Positions 31,948 through 32,955 of a stretch of DNA of 32,955 bases are shown piece after piece. This DNA comes from an uncultured Pelagibacteraceae bacterium (GTDB lineage: Bacteria; Pseudomonadota; Alphaproteobacteria; Pelagibacterales; Pelagibacteraceae), in NCBI GenBank assembly GCA_902578115.1, contig CACHBR010000002.1:140001-172955 (forward strand). The letters run 5' to 3'. Numbering within the stretch: the stretch's first letter is position 1; every line of letters begins with the position of its first letter. The notes beneath the pieces were generated by a model. The model was given only the letters and a program-made list of their open reading frames with translations, was not told the DNA's origin and ran no database searches. Made by a program: the position numbers and the translations under genes.

Positions 31948-32955
31948 GTTTCATAAAGATTTTGAAACATAAGATTGGCAAATCTGCCAAACCATTTATT
32001 ATTGCAGAGGCAGGAATAAACCATAATGGCTCTTTAAACAAAGCATTTAAAATGATTAAAGTAGCTAAAGCTTCAAATGCAAATGCTATAAAATTTCAGA
32101 CCTATAAAGCTGAAGAATTGATTAGTAATACTAAAAAAAAATATAGATATAAATCTAATGGTAAATTTATTTCAGAGTCTATGTATGATATTTTTAAAAG
32201 ATGTGAATTTACTGAGAGCGATTGGTTTAAAATAAAACAGAAGTGTGATAAAGAGAAAATTACTTTCTTATCAACCCCATCATCTTTTAAAGATTTGAAA
32301 TTATTATCTAAATTAAATGTACCCGCAATAAAGATTGGATCTGACGACTTTAACAATATTCCATTAATAGAAGAGGCTAGAAAAACTAAATTACCACTAA
32401 TATTATCTTGTGGAATGTCAACGTTAAATGAAATTGAAACAACACTTACTCACTCGGGAGCTTTAAAAGGATATCCAGTTATTTTGATGCTATGTGTATC
32501 TAAATATCCAACTTTACCAAAAAACGTAAATATAGAGAGATTAAAATACTTAAACTTTAAATATCCAAAAATTAAACTTGGTTTTTCAGACCATACCGTA
32601 GGATCTGCAGCAGCATCTCTTGCTTTAGCTTATGGAGCCAGATGTTTTGAGAAACATTTTACCTTAAGCAAAAATGATAAAGGGCCTGATCATTGGTTTT
32701 CTGAAAATAAGGATACACTCACAAAATGGATAAAATCAATTCATGACTCTTTTGAAATGCTCGGAAAAGATAATATTTTTCCTATTAAAGAAGAAAAGGC
32801 TATGAGAGTTTTAGCAAGAAAAAGCATAGTATCTTCGAGAAATATAAAAAAGGGAGAAGTTATATCAAAAAATAATATTTCATTTAAAAGACCAGGTGAT
32901 GGTTTACCACCAATAAATTTTAAAAACATAATTGGTTTAAAATCAAAAAAATTTA
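31944..32955 (+). CDS. pseI: Pseudaminic acid synthase (NeuB family), cut by right edge
   Basis: An open frame starts with the ATG overlapping the upstream stop (ATGA) and runs 337 codons to the window end without a stop; the family is about 340-350 residues, so little is missing. 'FIIAEAGINHNGSL' (18-31), 'AIKFQTYKAEEL', 'STPSSF', 'IKIGSDDFNN', 'GFSDHTVGSAAASLALAYGA' and 'EKHFTLSKNDKGPDHWFS' are NeuB-family blocks that bind the metal, PEP and sugar. A C-terminal SAF antifreeze-like domain starts around residue 285 ('ARKSIVSSRNIKKGEVI'). It condenses PEP with the 6-deoxy sugar freed by PseG. The Pse assignment rests on pseB, pseC and pseG upstream; NeuB and LegI look similar. Confidence 0.88.
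   Translation, partial: MSFIKILKHKIGKSAKPFIIAEAGINHNGSLNKAFKMIKVAKASNANAIKFQTYKAEELISNTKKKYRYKSNGKFISESMYDIFKRCEFTESDWFKIKQKCDKEKITFLSTPSSFKDLKLLSKLNVPAIKIGSDDFNNIPLIEEARKTKLPLILSCGMSTLNEIETTLTHSGALKGYPVILMLCVSKYPTLPKNVNIERLKYLNFKYPKIKLGFSDHTVGSAAASLALAYGARCFEKHFTLSKNDKGPDHWFSENKDTLTKWIKSIHDSFEMLGKDNIFPIKEEKAMRVLARKSIVSSRNIKKGEVISKNNISFKRPGDGLPPINFKNIIGLKSKKF

Noticed and set aside
23608-32955. Legionaminic or sialic acid pathway instead of pseudaminic acid
   Set aside because: PseB (inverting type, STDK...YGATK), PseC and PseG with fused PseH fit Pse, and no NeuC-type 2-epimerase or LegB-like dehydratase is present.
1-32955. Mobile elements, CRISPR arrays, tRNA or rRNA genes
   Set aside because: No transposase or integrase motif, regularly spaced repeats, cloverleaf or conserved rRNA stretches were seen on reading both strands.

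Overview
This window is a low-G+C (by eye roughly a quarter G+C) bacterial chromosome segment carrying a large cell-surface polysaccharide locus. The base composition, very tight gene packing, scarcity of Shine-Dalgarno sequences, and the opening pair of an EPS-associated MarR-type regulator and a small NusG paralogue suggest a free-living marine alphaproteobacterium of the SAR11/Pelagibacter type. That placement is inference; no rRNA or other phylogenetic marker is present. No tRNA, rRNA, CRISPR array, transposase or insertion sequence was seen.

Layout. (1) 1-1011, minus strand: the 5' part of a polytopic membrane protein that runs off the left edge. (2) 1121-3083, plus strand: a membrane-anchored glucose/sorbosone-dehydrogenase-like protein overlapping a class I methyltransferase. 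(3) 3179-4011: the MarR-type regulator and NusG/RfaH-like factor, preceded by nested inverted repeats and followed at 4059-4073 by a G+C-rich, ops-like element in the leader of the next gene. (4) 4083-16066: a nucleotide-sugar module with a 4-epimerase-type SDR, a nucleotidyltransferase-PfkB kinase fusion in reversed HldE order, two 'sporadic carbohydrate cluster' proteins (a 2OG-Fe(II) oxygenase and an LIC12192-type protein), two Methyltransf_13/14-type C-methyltransferase-like proteins, two more SDRs, two tandem DegT aminotransferases and a split transketolase. (5) 16096-21780: two TIGR04372-type glycosyltransferases, a methyltransferase, a sugar N-formyltransferase, a third DegT aminotransferase and a WbuC-type cupin. 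(6) 21813-23564: an ABC flippase-type exporter. (7) 23608-32955: a pseudaminic acid module with pseB, pseC, pseF, a pseG-pseH fusion and pseI (cut by the right edge), interleaved with a PIG-L deacetylase, a TylF/MycF-type methyltransferase, a cobalamin-binding-type radical SAM protein and a PhyH-type dioxygenase.

How it fits together. From 3179 to the right edge about 30 genes lie on one strand, with gaps of at most about 70 bases, many stop/start overlaps and no recognisable intrinsic terminator. This is the kind of very long operon that needs a processive antiterminator, and the NusG paralogue plus ops-like site offer a self-contained mechanism. The enzymes appear to make at least two unusual sugars. 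One is a heavily modified, possibly C-methylated, two-carbon-extended or N-formylated amino sugar. The other is a decorated nonulosonic acid of the pseudaminic type. The glycosyltransferases would assemble them and the ABC exporter would move the glycan across the inner membrane. The exact glycan cannot be read from sequence alone.
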